Source: an uncultured Holdemanella sp.
GTDB lineage: Bacteria > Bacillota_I > Bacilli_A > Erysipelotrichales > Erysipelotrichaceae
Length of the DNA stretch: 64,000 nucleotides
Direction: 5' to 3'
NCBI RefSeq assembly: GCF_934754935.1
Contig: NZ_CAKVJB010000008.1
Span: 5,816 to 69,815 of the forward strand
The position numbers and the translations under genes were made by a program. The notes under the pieces were generated by a model. That model searched no databases. It saw only the letters and a list, made by a program, of their open reading frames with translations, and was not told where the DNA came from. Position 1 is the first letter of the stretch. Each line of letters opens with the position of its first letter. Shown piece after piece: positions 1 through 8,423 of this stretch.

Positions 1-371
1 TCAAAGGTGTTTTATTGATTCCATTTGTATGGATCATGGGTATAGCTGGAGCTGTTATTTCAAGTTTATTAGGTACGGGCTATATTCTTTATAAAAACCT
101 AAAAGAAATTCATGATGTATATCACATTTCTTATCGTAAAACTATGATTATTTCAGTACGCATTTTAGTTGGTTTACTTGCCTTATGGATTGCTTCGCTT
201 TTATTATCAAAATTAGGATTGTATGGAGTTGAAGGTTCAAAACTAGTATGTTTGTTCAAGATGTGTTTAAATGGTTTATTAAGTGTAATTGTATATGTGG
301 TTGTCACTTTATATTTAAAGGTTCCACAAAGTATTTTTCACTTTCAGTTAAGAAAGAAATCAGGTGTATAA
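1..371 (+). CDS. C-terminal part of a MurJ/Wzx-like polytopic membrane protein (5' partial)
   Basis: The reading frame is already open at the first base, so this is the 3' end of a gene that starts outside the window. The visible ~120 residues hold about three hydrophobic segments (fragment residues ~2-27, ~45-67 and ~85-105) separated by short basic loops, and end in a basic tail (RKKSGV). This pattern and the loop sequence resemble the end of MVF-family flippases (MurJ or a polysaccharide flippase), which move lipid-linked precursors across the membrane. The family call is only a resemblance. The stop codon is 1 bp from the mnmG start, so the two are probably cotranscribed. Confidence 0.5.
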   Translation, partial: KGVLLIPFVWIMGIAGAVISSLLGTGYILYKNLKEIHDVYHISYRKTMIISVRILVGLLALWIASLLLSKLGLYGVEGSKLVCLFKMCLNGLLSVIVYVVVTLYLKVPQSIFHFQLRKKSGV

Positions 372-372
372 A

Positions 373-2220
373 ATGTATGATGTTATAGTAATTGGAGCTG
401 GACATGCAGGAATTGAAGCGTGTTTGGCATCGAGTCGAATGAATAAGAAAACGGCAATTGTCACACTAAGTAAAGATATGATTGGTTCTATGCCATGTAA
501 TCCTAGTGTTGGTGGACCGGCTAAAGGAATTGTTGTACGTGAAATTGATGCGTTGGGTGGTATGATGCCTATTGCGGCGGATAGAACAGCTTTACAATTT
601 AAAATGTTGAATACGACAAAAGGTCCTGGAGTATGGAGCTTGCGTGTTCAAAGTGATAAGATTGCGTACAAGCGTTTTATGAAAAAGGCTTTAGAAGAAC
701 AAGAAAACTTAGATATTATTGAAGCTGCATGTAAGAGTGTAGTGATTAAAGATAAAAAAGCCATTGGTGTTGAATTAGAAGATGGTACTTTTGTAGAAAG
801 TAAAGCCGTTGTCTTGACAGCGGGTACATATATGACAAGTAATGTCTTAAGAGGACATACTTCAACTGTTTCTGGTCCGGAAGAACAAAGAACAGTAAAT
901 ACCTTATCTCAGTCTTTGCGTGATGCAGGGATTCGTACATTCCGCTTGAAAACGGGAACACCGGCTCGTGTAAAAATGGATACGATTGATTTTTCTAAGG
1001 CGGAACCTCAACCTGGGACAAATCAGTTCTTGCGTTTTAGTGAGACAACAAAAACAGAAGATGTATTGCCTTTTGAAAAACAAGAAATATGTCATTTGAT
1101 TTATACGCAACCAAAAACGCATGAAATTATTCATACACATTTACATGATTCAGCCATGTATTCAGGATTGGTTAAAGGTGTAGGACCTCGTTATTGTCCA
1201 AGTATTGAGGATAAATTAGTTCGCTTTGCGGATAAGGAAAGACATCAACTTTTCTTAGAACCCGAATCTAAAGAATTGGATACGATTTATATTCAAGGTT
1301 TTTCCACTTCAATGCCAATTGATGTACAAGAAGAAATGGTTCATTCATTACCTGGTTTAGAGCATTGTGTGATTGAAAAATATGCGTATGCGATTGAATA
1401 TGATGCGATCGATCCACTTCAAATGAAACCGAATATGGAGAGTAAAATTGTCGAAAACTTATTTACGGCAGGACAAGTCAATGGTACAAGTGGTTATGAA
1501 GAAGCAGCTGGTCAAGGTTTAATGGCTGGTGCAAATGCAGCTTTAAAAGTTGATGGAAAAGAACCATTTGTCCTTCGTCGTGATGAAGCCTATATTGGTG
1601 TTATGTTAGATGATTTATGTACAAAAGGTACGAAAGAGCCTTATCGTTTGTTGACTTCACGTGCTGAATATCGTTTGTTGTTGCGTCATGATAATGCGGA
1701 CCAACGCTTACTTGAAAAAGGATATGAGATAGGTTTGGTTTCACAAGAAAGATATGATGCGTTTAAAAAGAAAATGGAAGCTGTAGAAGTAGCTGGAGAA
1801 GAACTTTCAAATGCACATATTAAACCAAATAGTGATGTGAATGAATATCTACAAACATTAGGTTTTGAACCATTAGCACATGGATGTAGTGCATTGGATT
1901 TGATCAAGCGTCCTAAAATTACGGTTCGTGGATTGGCAAAATATACTGGATTAGACTATGAGGATCAAATTAATGAGCAGATTGAAATTCAAACTAAGTA
2001 TGCTGGTTATATTGCCAAGGCAAAGCGTGATGCCAAACATCTGCAACAAATGGAAAAGATGAAACTTCCTCAAAACTTAGATTATGAAAATATGGATAAT
2101 CTTTCTTTAGAGGCGAGACAGAAATTAACAGAGATTCGTCCTTTGACTTTAGGACAGGCAAGTCGTATTTCGGGTATAAATCCGAGTGATATAGCGATTT
2201 TAGCTATGCGTGTGAAATAA
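373..2220 (+). CDS. mnmG: tRNA uridine-5-carboxymethylaminomethyl modification enzyme MnmG (GidA)
   Basis: MnmG works with the GTPase MnmE to install the cmnm5 group on U34 of tRNAs that read split codon boxes. Its cofactors are FAD and methylene-tetrahydrofolate. The 615-residue product has the N-terminal dinucleotide fold (GAGHAG at residues 8-13), the MPCNPSVGGPAKG segment, GTPAR, and the C-terminal helical part ending in LTLGQASRISGI, all typical of full-length MnmG. The ATG at 373 is preferred over the GTG at 364 because AGGTG at 362-366 gives 6-nt spacing. mnmE is not in the window. A DivIC-like gene follows after 53 bp. Confidence 0.97.
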   Translation: MYDVIVIGAGHAGIEACLASSRMNKKTAIVTLSKDMIGSMPCNPSVGGPAKGIVVREIDALGGMMPIAADRTALQFKMLNTTKGPGVWSLRVQSDKIAYKRFMKKALEEQENLDIIEAACKSVVIKDKKAIGVELEDGTFVESKAVVLTAGTYMTSNVLRGHTSTVSGPEEQRTVNTLSQSLRDAGIRTFRLKTGTPARVKMDTIDFSKAEPQPGTNQFLRFSETTKTEDVLPFEKQEICHLIYTQPKTHEIIHTHLHDSAMYSGLVKGVGPRYCPSIEDKLVRFADKERHQLFLEPESKELDTIYIQGFSTSMPIDVQEEMVHSLPGLEHCVIEKYAYAIEYDAIDPLQMKPNMESKIVENLFTAGQVNGTSGYEEAAGQGLMAGANAALKVDGKEPFVLRRDEAYIGVMLDDLCTKGTKEPYRLLTSRAEYRLLLRHDNADQRLLEKGYEIGLVSQERYDAFKKKMEAVEVAGEELSNAHIKPNSDVNEYLQTLGFEPLAHGCSALDLIKRPKITVRGLAKYTGLDYEDQINEQIEIQTKYAGYIAKAKRDAKHLQQMEKMKLPQNLDYENMDNLSLEARQKLTEIRPLTLGQASRISGINPSDIAILAMRVK

Positions 2221-2273
2221 TTTTCATTGAATTCGCTTTCAAAAGTATGCTATATTAAAAAGGGGATTTATTT

Positions 2274-2567
2274 ATGAAAGGAAGACGAAAAAAAGTTCAA
2301 CTTGTATTTGTATATGTTATAATGCTTGGAATGTCTGCATTTTTAATTGTAGGTGGAATGCGCCAATTGGCCATGACTCATGAGTTAAGGACAAGCATTA
2401 GTCAAAAGCAGAAAGAGAAAAATGCTTTGTCTTCAAAGAAAAAAGAATTAGAGAAGGCAAAACAAAATCTTACAAATCCAGATTATGTTGAATATATTGC
2501 GCGTGGAAAATACTTAGTGACAAAAGAGGGGGAGCAAGTATTTAAATTTCCAAGTAAAGACAACTAG
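2274..2567 (+). CDS. DivIC/FtsB-like septum formation initiator
   Basis: This 97-residue bitopic protein has a basic cytoplasmic N terminus (KGRRKK), one membrane segment at about residues 8-27, a charged coiled coil at about 35-65, and a C-terminal YVEYIARGKYLVTKEGE motif. That motif corresponds to the conserved segment following the coiled coil in DivIC/FtsB proteins. These proteins join the FtsL-DivIB divisome subcomplex and help activate septal peptidoglycan synthesis. SD GGGGAT precedes the ATG. Its stop codon lies inside a terminator hairpin. The orthology (DivIC versus FtsL-like) is not decided by sequence alone. Confidence 0.85.
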   Translation: MKGRRKKVQLVFVYVIMLGMSAFLIVGGMRQLAMTHELRTSISQKQKEKNALSSKKKELEKAKQNLTNPDYVEYIARGKYLVTKEGEQVFKFPSKDN

Positions 2568-2589
2568 GCCGTTGTGGTCTAGTTTTTTT
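2562..2589 (+). terminator. intrinsic terminator of the mnmG-divIC unit
   Basis: A 9-bp stem AACTAGGCC / GGTCTAGTT (2562-2570 and 2576-2584) with loop GTTGT is followed by seven T. The TAG stop of the divIC-like gene is part of the 5' arm. Confidence 0.85.
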
Positions 2590-2599
2590 GTGCAAAATA

Positions 2600-2623
2600 A
2601 AAAAAGTGCCAAAGCACTTTTAT
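2600..2623 (-). terminator. terminator of tRNA-Leu transcript, probably bidirectional
   Basis: Arms AAAGTGC and GCACTTT surround a 4-base loop. On the minus strand the hairpin is followed by a run of seven or more T, matching the 3' side of the tRNA-Leu gene. The plus-strand T tail is shorter. Confidence 0.75.
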
Positions 2624-2631
2624 TACCTAGA

Positions 2632-2717
2632 TGGTGAGGCCGATGCGATTTGAACGCACACGAGCATTACTCACTACCCCCTCAAAGTAGCGTGTCTACC
2701 AATTCCACCACGGCCTC
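2632..2717 (-). tRNA. tRNA-Leu (anticodon GAG)
   Basis: The minus strand reads as an 86-nt class II tRNA. Acceptor GAGGCCG pairs with CGGCCTC before an encoded ACCA end. The D region is GTGGAATTGGTAGACACG, the anticodon loop TTGAGGG sits in a CTACT/GGTAG stem, and there is a long variable arm and a TTCAAAT T loop. The anticodon GAG reads Leu CTC/CTT codons, which are rare in this DNA. Confidence 0.95.
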
Positions 2718-2731
2718 ATAGTGTTAAAATA

Positions 2732-4027
2732 TTACACTATTTTTGTAAGCTTGGCAACACATTCAAGTCCGATAGTTTGACAAAACATGTCAACGGGTTG
2801 TACGTATTCGCATTGATATCCATATTCTTTAAATATTTTTAAATCTCTTGATAATGTTTTAGGATTACAAGAAACATATACGATTTTATCAGGTTGCATT
2901 GTCACTGTGTCTTTAATACCATTTTCAGTCATGCCTTTTCTTGGTGGATCAATAAAAATAACATCAATTTTATCCTCTTTATGATTATGCGCAAAATCTG
3001 TGGCATCCTGGCAAACGTAGTGACAATGATCAAGATGATTCATTTTGGTATTGTCATTGGCATTATCTACAGCTTCTTTAACGATTTCAACACCAATTAC
3101 ACTTTTGGCATGTTGACTGACAGCCATTCCAATGGTTCCAGTACCAGCATACATGTCAATGCATGTTTCATTTCCAGAAAGATTAGCGGCTTTAATGGCT
3201 TGGCTATATAGAACTTCCATTTGTTTAGGATTGACTTGAAAGAAAGCTTTAAAATGTAATTTTACTTTATTACCTAAACATTCTTCAATTATATAGTCAT
3301 TTCCATATAATACTTTATATGTATTGCCTAAGATCACATTGTCATTTCGTGTGTTGTAGTTAAATACAATACTTGTGATATTTGAGAATGTGTTTTTTAA
3401 TTGGTCAGATAAGGATGAAATATTCTTTTCACTTTTACCAATAAATACCACTTGAATTTCATCTGTACTAGAATGACGGATAAATACGTGTCTTAAATCT
3501 TGGGCCATTTCAAGCGTGATCTGTTTTTGGATAAAACGAAATACTTCATTGATTATATGATCTTGAATCTTACACTCTTTGCATGTGACTACATCGTTTG
3601 AGTGTTGACGATAAAATCCCATTTGTACTTTTCCATCTTTTATTTTAACTGGAAATTGGGCCTTATTACGATAATACCAAGGAAAATCCATACCTAGAAT
3701 GGGTTTAACTTCTATGTCTTCAAATAATTTTTTAACATGTTTATATTTATAGTCTAATTGATATCCATAGTTCATGTGTTGTAGTTGACATCCGCCGCAT
3801 GTTTTTGCGACTTCACAAGTTAATTCTTGGCGGTTTATACTTGGTTCTAAAAGTTGTGTAATGATGCCAAAGGCATATTTTTTATTGACTTTAACAATCT
3901 TAATTTTTGCCTTTTCACCAATCAATAAGTTAGGAACAAAGACAACCATATCGTCAATTTTAACAACGCCACTATTTAAATCTGTATCATCGATACATGT
4001 TACTATATATTCTTCATTTTTTTTCAT
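2732..4027 (-). CDS. 23S rRNA (uracil-5-)-methyltransferase, RlmD/TrmA family
   Basis: This SAM-dependent enzyme makes m5U in rRNA or tRNA. The 431-residue protein starts with a TRAM RNA-binding domain (about residues 5-58). Four cysteines suitable for a 4Fe-4S cluster follow (C71, C77, C80 and C149 or C152, with the C-G-G-C core). A Rossmann SAM motif CIDMYAGTGTIG and the C-terminal catalytic motif YVSCNPKTL complete the family pattern. Whether it acts on U747, U1939 or tRNA U54 cannot be told from sequence. It is divergent from the MarR-ABC operon and convergent toward the plus-strand divIC-like gene, with tRNA-Leu between. Confidence 0.92.
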   Translation of the reverse strand: MKKNEEYIVTCIDDTDLNSGVVKIDDMVVFVPNLLIGEKAKIKIVKVNKKYAFGIITQLLEPSINRQELTCEVAKTCGGCQLQHMNYGYQLDYKYKHVKKLFEDIEVKPILGMDFPWYYRNKAQFPVKIKDGKVQMGFYRQHSNDVVTCKECKIQDHIINEVFRFIQKQITLEMAQDLRHVFIRHSSTDEIQVVFIGKSEKNISSLSDQLKNTFSNITSIVFNYNTRNDNVILGNTYKVLYGNDYIIEECLGNKVKLHFKAFFQVNPKQMEVLYSQAIKAANLSGNETCIDMYAGTGTIGMAVSQHAKSVIGVEIVKEAVDNANDNTKMNHLDHCHYVCQDATDFAHNHKEDKIDVIFIDPPRKGMTENGIKDTVTMQPDKIVYVSCNPKTLSRDLKIFKEYGYQCEYVQPVDMFCQTIGLECVAKLTKIV

Positions 4028-4057
4028 ACATAAGTATGATAACTAAAAAATCTAGAA

Positions 4058-4119
4058 TTGACAAATAGAATTATTAGAGTAATATATATAGCGTACTATA
4101 TAAATGTATAGCGCGCTAT
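4058..4119 (+). promoter_or_regulatory. promoter with two palindromic MarR-type operators
   Basis: TTGACA (4058-4063), 16 bp, then TAATAT (4080-4085) forms a good sigma-A promoter. Immediately downstream lie ATAGCGTACTAT (4088-4099, imperfect) and ATAGCGCGCTAT (4108-4119, a perfect 12-bp palindrome). Their centres are 20 bp apart, two helical turns, over the expected start of transcription and 5' leader of the MarR gene. Autorepression by the adjacent MarR protein is the natural reading, but it is inferred. Confidence 0.8.
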
Positions 4120-4137
4120 GAAAATGAGGTGAAGACA

Positions 4138-4563
4138 GTGTGTGACAACAATGATATTGGTTTTTATTTTAGTTTGATCAAGAAAAAAATGGATAAACAT
4201 ATGAATGAAGGATTAAGAAAGTATGATTTAACGAAGTCTCAACAGGAGGTTTTAGGTTATTTGCATTTTACAGATAAGGATCCAGTCATTCAAAAAGATA
4301 TTGAAGAGCATTTTCATATTTCAAATCCAACGGTTACAGGTATTCTAAATCGTTTAGAACAAAAGGGATTTATTGAAAGAAAGCTTAATCCGAAAGATAA
4401 GCGAGTTCGTGCGATTGTGTTAACACAAAAAGAGCAGGATCTTCATGAGGATGTTGAAAATCAGATTCGTATCATGGAATCTAAGTTTGAAAATGCCTTA
4501 GGTATAGAGAAGCAAAAGCAATTATTAGAAATTTTAAAGGAGCTTGCTCAAAATTTAGAATAA
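4138..4563 (+). CDS. MarR-family transcriptional regulator
   Basis: This is a 141-residue winged-helix regulator with LTKSQQEVLGYL, the DNA-recognition region (DIEEHFHISNPTVTGILNRLEQKGFIER) and the basic wing NPKDKRVRAI, then a C-terminal dimerisation helix. I place the start at GTG 4138, 6 nt after GAGGTG at 4126-4131. The GTG at 4129 would overlap that ribosome site. It lies 12 bp upstream of a two-gene ABC exporter and downstream of two palindromic operators. It therefore most likely represses itself and the exporter until a substrate drug or metabolite binds. The ligand is unknown. Confidence 0.93.
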   Translation: MCDNNDIGFYFSLIKKKMDKHMNEGLRKYDLTKSQQEVLGYLHFTDKDPVIQKDIEEHFHISNPTVTGILNRLEQKGFIERKLNPKDKRVRAIVLTQKEQDLHEDVENQIRIMESKFENALGIEKQKQLLEILKELAQNLE

Positions 4564-4575
4564 GGGGGTTTTATT

Positions 4576-6306
4576 ATGGTTAAAACTTTATTAAAGGAAG
4601 TGAAGGAATATAAGAAGGATACGCTTTTAAGTCCTGTTTATGTTTCAATTGAAGCTATACTTGAAGTCTTGATTCCTTTTTTGATGGCTTTATTAGTGGA
4701 TAATGGCATTGAAAAAGGAAAAATGAGTTCAATTTGGTTGTATGGAATTTTAATGTTGGTGGCAGCCTTTGTATCTTTGTGGGCTGGAGCTAAAAGTGGA
4801 AAGCATGCGGCTATCGCATCGAGTGGTTTTGCGAAGAATTTGAGGAAGGCAGAATATCGTAATATTCAAAACTTTTCCTTTTCAAATATTGATGCCTATT
4901 CAACGAGTGGATTGATCACTCGTATGATGACGGATGTGACAAATATTCAAAATGCATATCAGATGATTATTCGTGTTTGTGTTCGTGCACCATTGATGCT
5001 GATTGCATCATTAATCATGGCTTTTATTATTAATAAACAAATGGCAATGATTTTTGTGGGTGTTGTATTTGTTTTAGGAGTTATTTTATTTGGCATTATT
5101 TTTATTGTAAGTCCTATCTTCGGTCGTTTATTTTCTCGTTATGACTTTTTAAATGCGAGTATTCAAGAAAATATTTTGGGAATTCGTGTTGTGAAATCTT
5201 TTGTTCGTAAGGATCATGAAATTGAAAAGTTCCGTAAAGAAAGTGAAACTATTTTTAGCATTCAGGGTAAGGCTGAAAAAATCTTAGTATTTAACTCGCC
5301 TGTTATGCAGCTTTGTATGTATGGCACCATTCTTTTGATTTCATGGTTAGGGGCTCATCAAATTGTGGCTTCAAATATGACAACTGGAGAATTGATGTCT
5401 TTATTTACATATACAACAAGTATTTTGATGTCATTGATGATGATGAGTATGGTTTTTGTCATGGTGACAATGTCGATTGCGAGTGGAAAACGTATTGCCC
5501 AAGTATTGAATCAAGAATCAGATCTTACAAGTCCTGAAAATGGAGTACAAACTGTAGAAAATGGAACCATTGATTTTGAAGATGTTTCATTTCACTATGG
5601 TAAGGATGAAGATATTTTAAATCACATTAACTTGCATATTCCTTCAGGTTCAACACTTGGAATTCTTGGCGCAACAGGATCTAGTAAATCGAGTTTAGTA
5701 CAATTGATTCCACGTTTATATGATGTAACTAGTGGTAGCGTGAAAGTAGCTGGAATGGATGTACGTGATTATGATTTAAAAGTATTGCGGGATAATGTGG
5801 CGATGGTTCTACAAAAGAATGTTTTATTTTCAGGAACAATAAAAGAAAACATGCGTTGGGGAAATCCTAATGCGACAGATGAAGAGATTATTGAGGCTTG
5901 TAAACTTGCGCAGGCGGATGAATTCATTCAATTGATGCCCAACAAATATGATACGTATATTGAGCAGGGTGGATCGAATGTTTCGGGTGGACAAAGACAA
6001 CGTTTGTGTATCGCTAGAGCTATATTAAAGAGTCCTAAAATTTTAATTTTGGATGATTCTACAAGTGCAGTGGATACAAAAACGGATGCCTTGATTCGTC
6101 AGGCTTTCTTAGAGAAGATTCCACATATAACTCGAATCATTATTTCGCAGCGTGTTTCAAGTATCCAGGATGCAGATCAGATTTTGGTCATCGATGATGG
6201 AAAAGTTTCTGGTTTAGGCACGCATGAAGAATTATTAAAATCGAATGCGATGTATAAAGAAACGTTTGAGGCACAAAATAATGGAGGTGATTTTGATGAA
6301 CAATAG
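4576..6306 (+). CDS. ABC exporter half-transporter with degenerate ATPase site (first subunit)
   Basis: This 576-residue protein has a six-helix membrane domain (about residues 15-300) fused to an ABC ATPase. Walker A is GATGSSKSS (365-373) and the signature is NVSGGQRQR. The Walker B catalytic glutamate is replaced by Asp (D493-D494), and the switch histidine is Gln (Q525 in IISQR). These substitutions mark the non-catalytic partner of heterodimeric exporters such as LmrCD, BmrCD and TM287/288. The next gene supplies the consensus Glu and His. SD GGGGG lies 12 bp after the marR stop. Export of a toxic hydrophobic compound is inferred from family and MarR control. The substrate is unknown. 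Confidence 0.93.
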   Translation: MVKTLLKEVKEYKKDTLLSPVYVSIEAILEVLIPFLMALLVDNGIEKGKMSSIWLYGILMLVAAFVSLWAGAKSGKHAAIASSGFAKNLRKAEYRNIQNFSFSNIDAYSTSGLITRMMTDVTNIQNAYQMIIRVCVRAPLMLIASLIMAFIINKQMAMIFVGVVFVLGVILFGIIFIVSPIFGRLFSRYDFLNASIQENILGIRVVKSFVRKDHEIEKFRKESETIFSIQGKAEKILVFNSPVMQLCMYGTILLISWLGAHQIVASNMTTGELMSLFTYTTSILMSLMMMSMVFVMVTMSIASGKRIAQVLNQESDLTSPENGVQTVENGTIDFEDVSFHYGKDEDILNHINLHIPSGSTLGILGATGSSKSSLVQLIPRLYDVTSGSVKVAGMDVRDYDLKVLRDNVAMVLQKNVLFSGTIKENMRWGNPNATDEEIIEACKLAQADEFIQLMPNKYDTYIEQGGSNVSGGQRQRLCIARAILKSPKILILDDSTSAVDTKTDALIRQAFLEKIPHITRIIISQRVSSIQDADQILVIDDGKVSGLGTHEELLKSNAMYKETFEAQNNGGDFDEQ

Positions 6307-8119
6307 AAGTACGAATAGTTTAAAGCGTGTTATTAAAGAAACCATAACTGCTTATAAGATTGAAAGCTTTATTGTACTAGTATTGATTGTTGTTTCAAGT
6401 ATCGCCAATGTATATGGAAGCATGTTTCTAAAAAACTTGATTGATGATTATATTGTTCCATTATTATCACAGAAAGTACCGAATTATACACCTTTATTGA
6501 ATGCGTTAATGGAATTAGCGATGATTTATGGAGTTGGTATTTTGGCAACTTATGGATTCAATCGTATTATGGTCACTATTTCTTTAGGTACTTTAAAACA
6601 TATTCGTGATGAATTGTTTGAACATATGCAGACGTTGCCATTACGATTCTTTGATACACATGCACATGGGGATATCATGTCTGTTTATACAAATGATACG
6701 GATACTTTAAGACAGTTGATTTCGCAAAGTATTCCTCAGGTCATTGTATCTTTAATGACGATCATCTCAGTAACAATTTCCATGTTTATCTTAAATGTAC
6801 CATTGGCTATATTAACAATCGCATGTGGTTTATTGATGGTTTATACTTCAAAAAAGATTTCGGCAAAATCAGGTAAATACTTTATTGAGCAACAAAAACA
6901 ATTGGGTGTAGAAAATGGTTTTATTGAAGAAATGATGGAAGGTAGTAAAGTCATTAAGGTTTTTACGCATGAAGAACAAAGTATTAAAGATTTTGATCAA
7001 GTCAATGATGCGTTGTTTGAAGCGAGTGCCAATGCGAACACGTTTGCGAATGTTTTAATGCCAATTGTAATGAATATTGGATATATTTCTTATGTGCTTG
7101 TAGCTGTTGTTGGATCTGTCTTTGCGCTAAATCATATTGCTGGATTAACGCTTGGTAGTATTGCGGCATTCTTACAGTTAAATCGTAGTTTCACGAATCC
7201 AATTGGACAAATTAGTATGCAGTTAAATGCCGTAATTATGGCGGATGCCGGTGCTAAGCGTATTTATGAAATCATCGATACAGAAAGTGAAGTGGATGAT
7301 GGTGTGGTTACTTTAGAACAAATTGATCATGATCATTGGGCTTGGCATCATCCAAGAAAAAATGGTCAAGATGAATTGGTTCCTCTTCGTGGGGATGTTC
7401 GTTTTGAAAATGTGAACTTCTCTTATAATCCAGATAAACAGATTTTATTTGATGTTTCTCTATTTGCGAAACCAGGTCAAAAAATTGCGTTTGTAGGAGC
7501 TACGGGTGCTGGTAAAACAACAATCACGAATCTAATCAATCGTTTCTATGATATTCAATCGGGTTCCATTACATATGATGGTATTGATGTAAAACTAATC
7601 AAGAAGGCAGATCTTAGAAAATCATTAGGTATTGTATTGCAGGATACAAATTTGTTTACTGGTACAATTATGGATAATATTCGTTATGGTCGATTGGATG
7701 CGAGTGATGAAGAGTGTATTGCGGCAAGTAAATTAGCAAATGCACATGAATTTATTAAACACTTAGAACGTGGCTATGACACAATGATTCATGCGGGCGG
7801 TGAATCTTTATCACAAGGACAAAGACAACTTTTATCCATTGCTCGTGCAGCGGTTGCCAATCCTCCCGTATTGATTTTGGACGAAGCTACAAGTTCCATT
7901 GATACGCATACTGAGCGTATTGTTCAGGAAGGTATGGATAAGTTGATGGAAGGAAGAACAGTATTTGTGATTGCGCATAGACTTTCAACAATTCAAAATA
8001 GTGATGCGATCATGGTGTTAGAACAAGGTCATATTATTGAGCGTGGTAATCATGAGGACTTGTTGAAACAAAAGGGTAAATACTATCAATTGTACACAGG
8101 TGCTTTTGAGTTAGACTAA
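6296..8119 (+). CDS. ABC exporter half-transporter with catalytic ATPase site (second subunit)
   Basis: This 607-residue membrane domain-ATPase fusion is the partner of the preceding gene. Walker A is GATGAGKTT (401-409), Walker B LILDEA has Glu530, and the switch is IAHRLS with His561, all consensus. The signature is SLSQGQRQ, with Q replacing the second G. The degenerate Walker B/switch elements of one subunit and the altered signature of the other would together form one weak site and one active site, as in known asymmetric exporters. The start at ATG 6296 uses GGAGGTGA 7 nt upstream and overlaps the previous gene by 11 bp. A linker of charged and aromatic residues (HDHWAWHHPRKN) precedes the ATPase. 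Confidence 0.93.
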   Translation: MNNRSTNSLKRVIKETITAYKIESFIVLVLIVVSSIANVYGSMFLKNLIDDYIVPLLSQKVPNYTPLLNALMELAMIYGVGILATYGFNRIMVTISLGTLKHIRDELFEHMQTLPLRFFDTHAHGDIMSVYTNDTDTLRQLISQSIPQVIVSLMTIISVTISMFILNVPLAILTIACGLLMVYTSKKISAKSGKYFIEQQKQLGVENGFIEEMMEGSKVIKVFTHEEQSIKDFDQVNDALFEASANANTFANVLMPIVMNIGYISYVLVAVVGSVFALNHIAGLTLGSIAAFLQLNRSFTNPIGQISMQLNAVIMADAGAKRIYEIIDTESEVDDGVVTLEQIDHDHWAWHHPRKNGQDELVPLRGDVRFENVNFSYNPDKQILFDVSLFAKPGQKIAFVGATGAGKTTITNLINRFYDIQSGSITYDGIDVKLIKKADLRKSLGIVLQDTNLFTGTIMDNIRYGRLDASDEECIAASKLANAHEFIKHLERGYDTMIHAGGESLSQGQRQLLSIARAAVANPPVLILDEATSSIDTHTERIVQEGMDKLMEGRTVFVIAHRLSTIQNSDAIMVLEQGHIIERGNHEDLLKQKGKYYQLYTGAFELD

Positions 8120-8135
8120 ATATTTAATTTTAGGC

Positions 8136-8170
8136 TTGCATATATTTTGATTATGTTATAAAATATATGC
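8136..8170 (+). promoter_or_regulatory. tRNA-Arg promoter embedded in an inverted repeat
   Basis: TTGCAT (8136-8141), 17 bp, TAAAAT (8159-8164) would start transcription just before the tRNA. The same bases form a perfect 11-bp inverted repeat, GCATATATTTT (8138-8148) and AAAATATATGC (8160-8170). It has no T run after it, so it is not a normal terminator. Confidence 0.55.
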
Positions 8171-8173
8171 GTT

Positions 8174-8250
8174 GTCGACGTAGCTCAGCCGGATAGAGCA
8201 TGCGCCTTCTAAGCGCACGGTCGGGGGTTCGAATCCCTCCGTCGACGCCA
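8174..8250 (+). tRNA. tRNA-Arg (anticodon TCT)
   Basis: This is a 77-nt cloverleaf. Acceptor GTCGACG pairs with CGTCGAC, the D arm is GCTC-AGCCGGATA-GAGC, and the anticodon loop CTTCTAA sits in a TGCGC/GCGCA stem. The T arm contains GGTTCGAATCC, and CCA is encoded. TCT decodes AGA, an abundant Arg codon in parts of this DNA. An accessory block begins directly downstream, but no duplicated tRNA 3' end was seen that would mark an integrated island. Confidence 0.97.
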
Positions 8251-8263
8251 TCTAGTGAATAAA

Positions 8264-8290
8264 GCCTTTATATAAAGGCTTTTTTTCTGT
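8264..8290 (+). terminator. terminator of tRNA-Arg
   Basis: AAAGCCTTT and AAAGGCTTT with a 4-base loop are followed by a T run, about 15 bp after the CCA end. Confidence 0.85.
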
Positions 8291-8326
8291 TTATAGATAG
8301 TTTTGAAAACCTTTTTGAAAACCTTT

Positions 8327-8360
8327 ATAAAAAAACAAAGAAACATTATGTCTCTTTGTT
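8327..8360 (-). terminator. terminator of the CPBP gene; same sequence family as those at 61.6 and 63.3 kb
   Basis: Read on the minus strand, the stem AACAAAGAGAC / GTTTCTTTGTT has a 5-base loop and is followed by a T run. It differs from the hairpin at 61586-61617 only in the loop (ATAAT versus TTTAT). Just beyond it, TTGAAAACCTTT occurs twice in tandem (about 8302-8327), of unknown meaning. Confidence 0.8.
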
Positions 8361-8423
8361 GAAAAGGTTTAATCAAAAATATTGATGTTAAGATTTAATA
8401 AATTGGAATTTGTTTCTTGATAC

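Noticed and set aside
2894..3211. Plus-strand frames inside the RlmD-type gene
   Set aside because: They are antisense shadows of a conserved coding sequence without SD or recognisable product. The same applies to other long antisense frames in glg, gap, lon and ptsI.
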